Shown here: one piece after another, positions 31,470 through 32,935 of the stretch
Layout: every line of letters starts with the position of its first letter
Numbering within the stretch: position 1 is the stretch's first letter
DNA from: Chitinophagaceae bacterium
Lineage (GTDB): Bacteria > Bacteroidota > Bacteroidia > Chitinophagales > Chitinophagaceae
Length of the DNA stretch: 32,935 bases
Direction of reading: 5' to 3'
Assembly: GCA_025360525.1 (NCBI GenBank)
Contig: JANYCA010000087.1
Coordinates: 1 to 32,935, forward strand
Notes under the pieces: generated by a model
What the model was told of the DNA's origin: nothing
The model's database searches: none
What the model saw: only the letters and a program-made list of their open reading frames with translations
Position numbers and translations under genes: made by a program

Positions 31470-32935
31470 ATGCATTGGTACACAAAATCGGAAAGGCTTT
31501 CTTTAAAAACTATTTTATTTTTAATTGCTGTTGTGTTGATTGCATTTCTGCCCATTTCCTCCTTTTTATTTTTCTTAAAAAATGATGCCTTTAGCGGTTA
31601 CTTTCCTCCTAAGTTTTTTATGAGCGAAAGTATTCATGCCGGCTTTCTGCCTTTGTGGAATCCGTACATCAATTTTGGATTTCCCCAATATGGCGATATG
31701 AGTGGCGGCTATTGGAGCCCGATAACCTGGATAATAGCTTCCACTGTGGGTTACAACGCATACACTTTCACTTTGGAAACACTTTTTTACACAGTGTTAG
31801 CAGGCGTTGGCATGTTCCGGTTACTGAGTAGCTGGCAACTAAATGCAACGGTAATAACAATGGGTGCCGTGGCTTATATGTGTTGCGGTTATATGGTGGG
31901 ACATTTGCAGCATTTTAACTGGCTTAGCGGCGCTGCCTTTTTACCCTGGTGTTTTTGGAGTTACCAGTTGTTACTGAAGAAATTTAGTGGCAGAAATGTG
32001 GTTATAACTGCTGTGCTGTTGTACATGCTGGTTGCATCAGCACACCCTGGCATCATCATCTGTACAGGATATTTTTTTGTAGCTTACTTGTTTTATCATT
32101 TTTTTTCTAATCCCGGTAACTCCACCATTGCAGCAAGGTTAAAATTATTGTCCGTTTCACATGCATTTTTAATAGTCCTCTTTTTGTTATTAGGTGCAGG
32201 TATGATAAGTGGTTACCTGGATTTAATGCCACATTTTTTAAGAGGGGAAAAGATAAGTCTCAGCGATTCGCTGCTACACCCCACCAATATTAAAAGCTGG
32301 ATAAGTGTAGTGTTTCCCTTTGCTATTGTAAAAAACGAATTATGGTTTAACACCGATATTGCTGTAAGAAATTGTTATTTCAGCATTAGCCTGTTGCTGT
32401 TCCTTTTATTGAGCGTTGTGAATAAAAAAACAGGCCTGCAGCGATTTTTATTGTTGGTGGGTTTTCTTTTTTTGTTGTTGGCTACCGGTGGTATTTTTAA
32501 AACGCTGGCCTATCAATTCGTACCATTTATTGGTTATGTAAGATTGAATGGTGAGTTCAGGATTTTTGCTATTTTTTGTTTCATATTGACAGCTTGTTTA
32601 GAACTGGATAAATATATTCAACAGAAAAAAAGTTTTTCAGGAGCTATAACACGGATTTATTATGCCATAGAAATAGCCGTTATTGCCGGAATCATTTTTG
32701 GCCTTTACAATGCTTTCAGCGGTAAAGCAAGTTTTGTTTACAAACTTTCAAGCATCACCCTGTTAAATGGCTTTTCATTCAAACTAAAAGCATTGATTGA
32801 TGCCATCGGTTTTTATGATACATTTTGGATGCAGGGCATTATTCAACTATTATTATTGTGGGGAATAAAATGGTGCCTTCGGTTTAATAAGTGGCAGTTG
32901 CTTAAAAAAATATTGATAGCAGATATGATAATAGC
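31470..32935 (+). CDS. YfhO-like multi-pass membrane protein, 3'-truncated by window edge
   Basis: The frame opens with ATG at 31470 (MHWYTKSERLSLKTILFLIA) and stays open for 488 codons to the end of the window. The first membrane segment lies at about 13-37. A conserved periplasmic loop follows, with GFLPLWNPYINFGFPQYGDM, then WSPITWI and a series of further hydrophobic segments (GVGMFRLL, VAYMCCGYMVGHLQHFNW, VAYLFYHFF, IVLFLLLGAGMISGYL). The loop with LWNPYxxxGxP and Gly-rich turns resembles the YfhO family, large GT-C-like membrane proteins implicated in glycosylation of envelope polymers in Firmicutes. Its role here is unknown, but the neighbouring GT2 enzyme could supply polyprenyl-phosphate sugars to it. 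The C-terminal part is outside the window. Confidence 0.8.
   Translation, partial: MHWYTKSERLSLKTILFLIAVVLIAFLPISSFLFFLKNDAFSGYFPPKFFMSESIHAGFLPLWNPYINFGFPQYGDMSGGYWSPITWIIASTVGYNAYTFTLETLFYTVLAGVGMFRLLSSWQLNATVITMGAVAYMCCGYMVGHLQHFNWLSGAAFLPWCFWSYQLLLKKFSGRNVVITAVLLYMLVASAHPGIIICTGYFFVAYLFYHFFSNPGNSTIAARLKLLSVSHAFLIVLFLLLGAGMISGYLDLMPHFLRGEKISLSDSLLHPTNIKSWISVVFPFAIVKNELWFNTDIAVRNCYFSISLLLFLLLSVVNKKTGLQRFLLLVGFLFLLLATGGIFKTLAYQFVPFIGYVRLNGEFRIFAIFCFILTACLELDKYIQQKKSFSGAITRIYYAIEIAVIAGIIFGLYNAFSGKASFVYKLSSITLLNGFSFKLKALIDAIGFYDTFWMQGIIQLLLLWGIKWCLRFNKWQLLKKILIADMII

Overview
The window looks like chromosomal DNA of a Bacteroidota bacterium, most likely of the Chitinophagaceae. It is AT-rich, has SusC/SusD outer-membrane pairs, a FecI/FecR-type sigma/anti-sigma pair, many lipoproteins with short lipoboxes, almost no Shine-Dalgarno sequences, and at least one clean Bacteroidota -7 promoter box (TATCTTTG). 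No rRNA, tRNA, CRISPR array or transposase was seen.

Region 1 (1 to about 16250, all minus strand) is a glycan-utilisation locus, read from high to low coordinates: ECF sigma factor, FecR-like anti-sigma factor, SusC-type TonB-dependent transporter with an STN signalling domain, SusD-like lipoprotein, LamG-type lectin lipoprotein, a hairpin that looks like an internal terminator, ABC sugar-binding lipoprotein, Gfo/Idh/MocA oxidoreductase, two ABC sugar permeases, a long GH130 enzyme, a lipoprotein that is probably an alpha/alpha-barrel enzyme, and a second GH130 enzyme cut by the window edge. The likely logic is: glycan is captured and crosses the outer membrane through SusCD, is trimmed in the periplasm, enters through the ABC permeases, and is cleaved in the cytoplasm by GH130 enzymes, a family acting on beta-mannosides. 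The sigma/anti-sigma pair would induce the locus. No ABC ATPase is encoded here. Between the oxidoreductase and the first permease lies a 163-bp insertion made of three 50-bp palindromic repeats. It is bounded by a 19-bp duplication and has replaced the last residues of the oxidoreductase.

Region 2 (16253-17362) is a small plus-strand island: a DUF4160-type gene broken by a stop at codon 3, followed by an intact DUF2442 gene. Short direct and inverted repeats flank it and a terminator hairpin follows.

Region 3 (17363-24691, minus strand) holds a secreted Asp-box (sortilin/BNR) repeat protein, a small secreted LolA-like protein, a LutA-type CCG-domain protein, lumazine synthase (ribH), a membrane-anchored TPR protein and the pyruvate dehydrogenase E1 alpha subunit.

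Region 4 (24692-32935, mixed strands) holds a stand-alone response-regulator receiver, a B12-binding radical SAM protein, recF, riboflavin synthase alpha (ribE), a 15-bp tandem repeat, a GT2 glycosyltransferase, a SAM methyltransferase and the start of a YfhO-like membrane protein that runs off the window. RibH and RibE catalyse the last two riboflavin steps but are about 6 kb apart on opposite strands.
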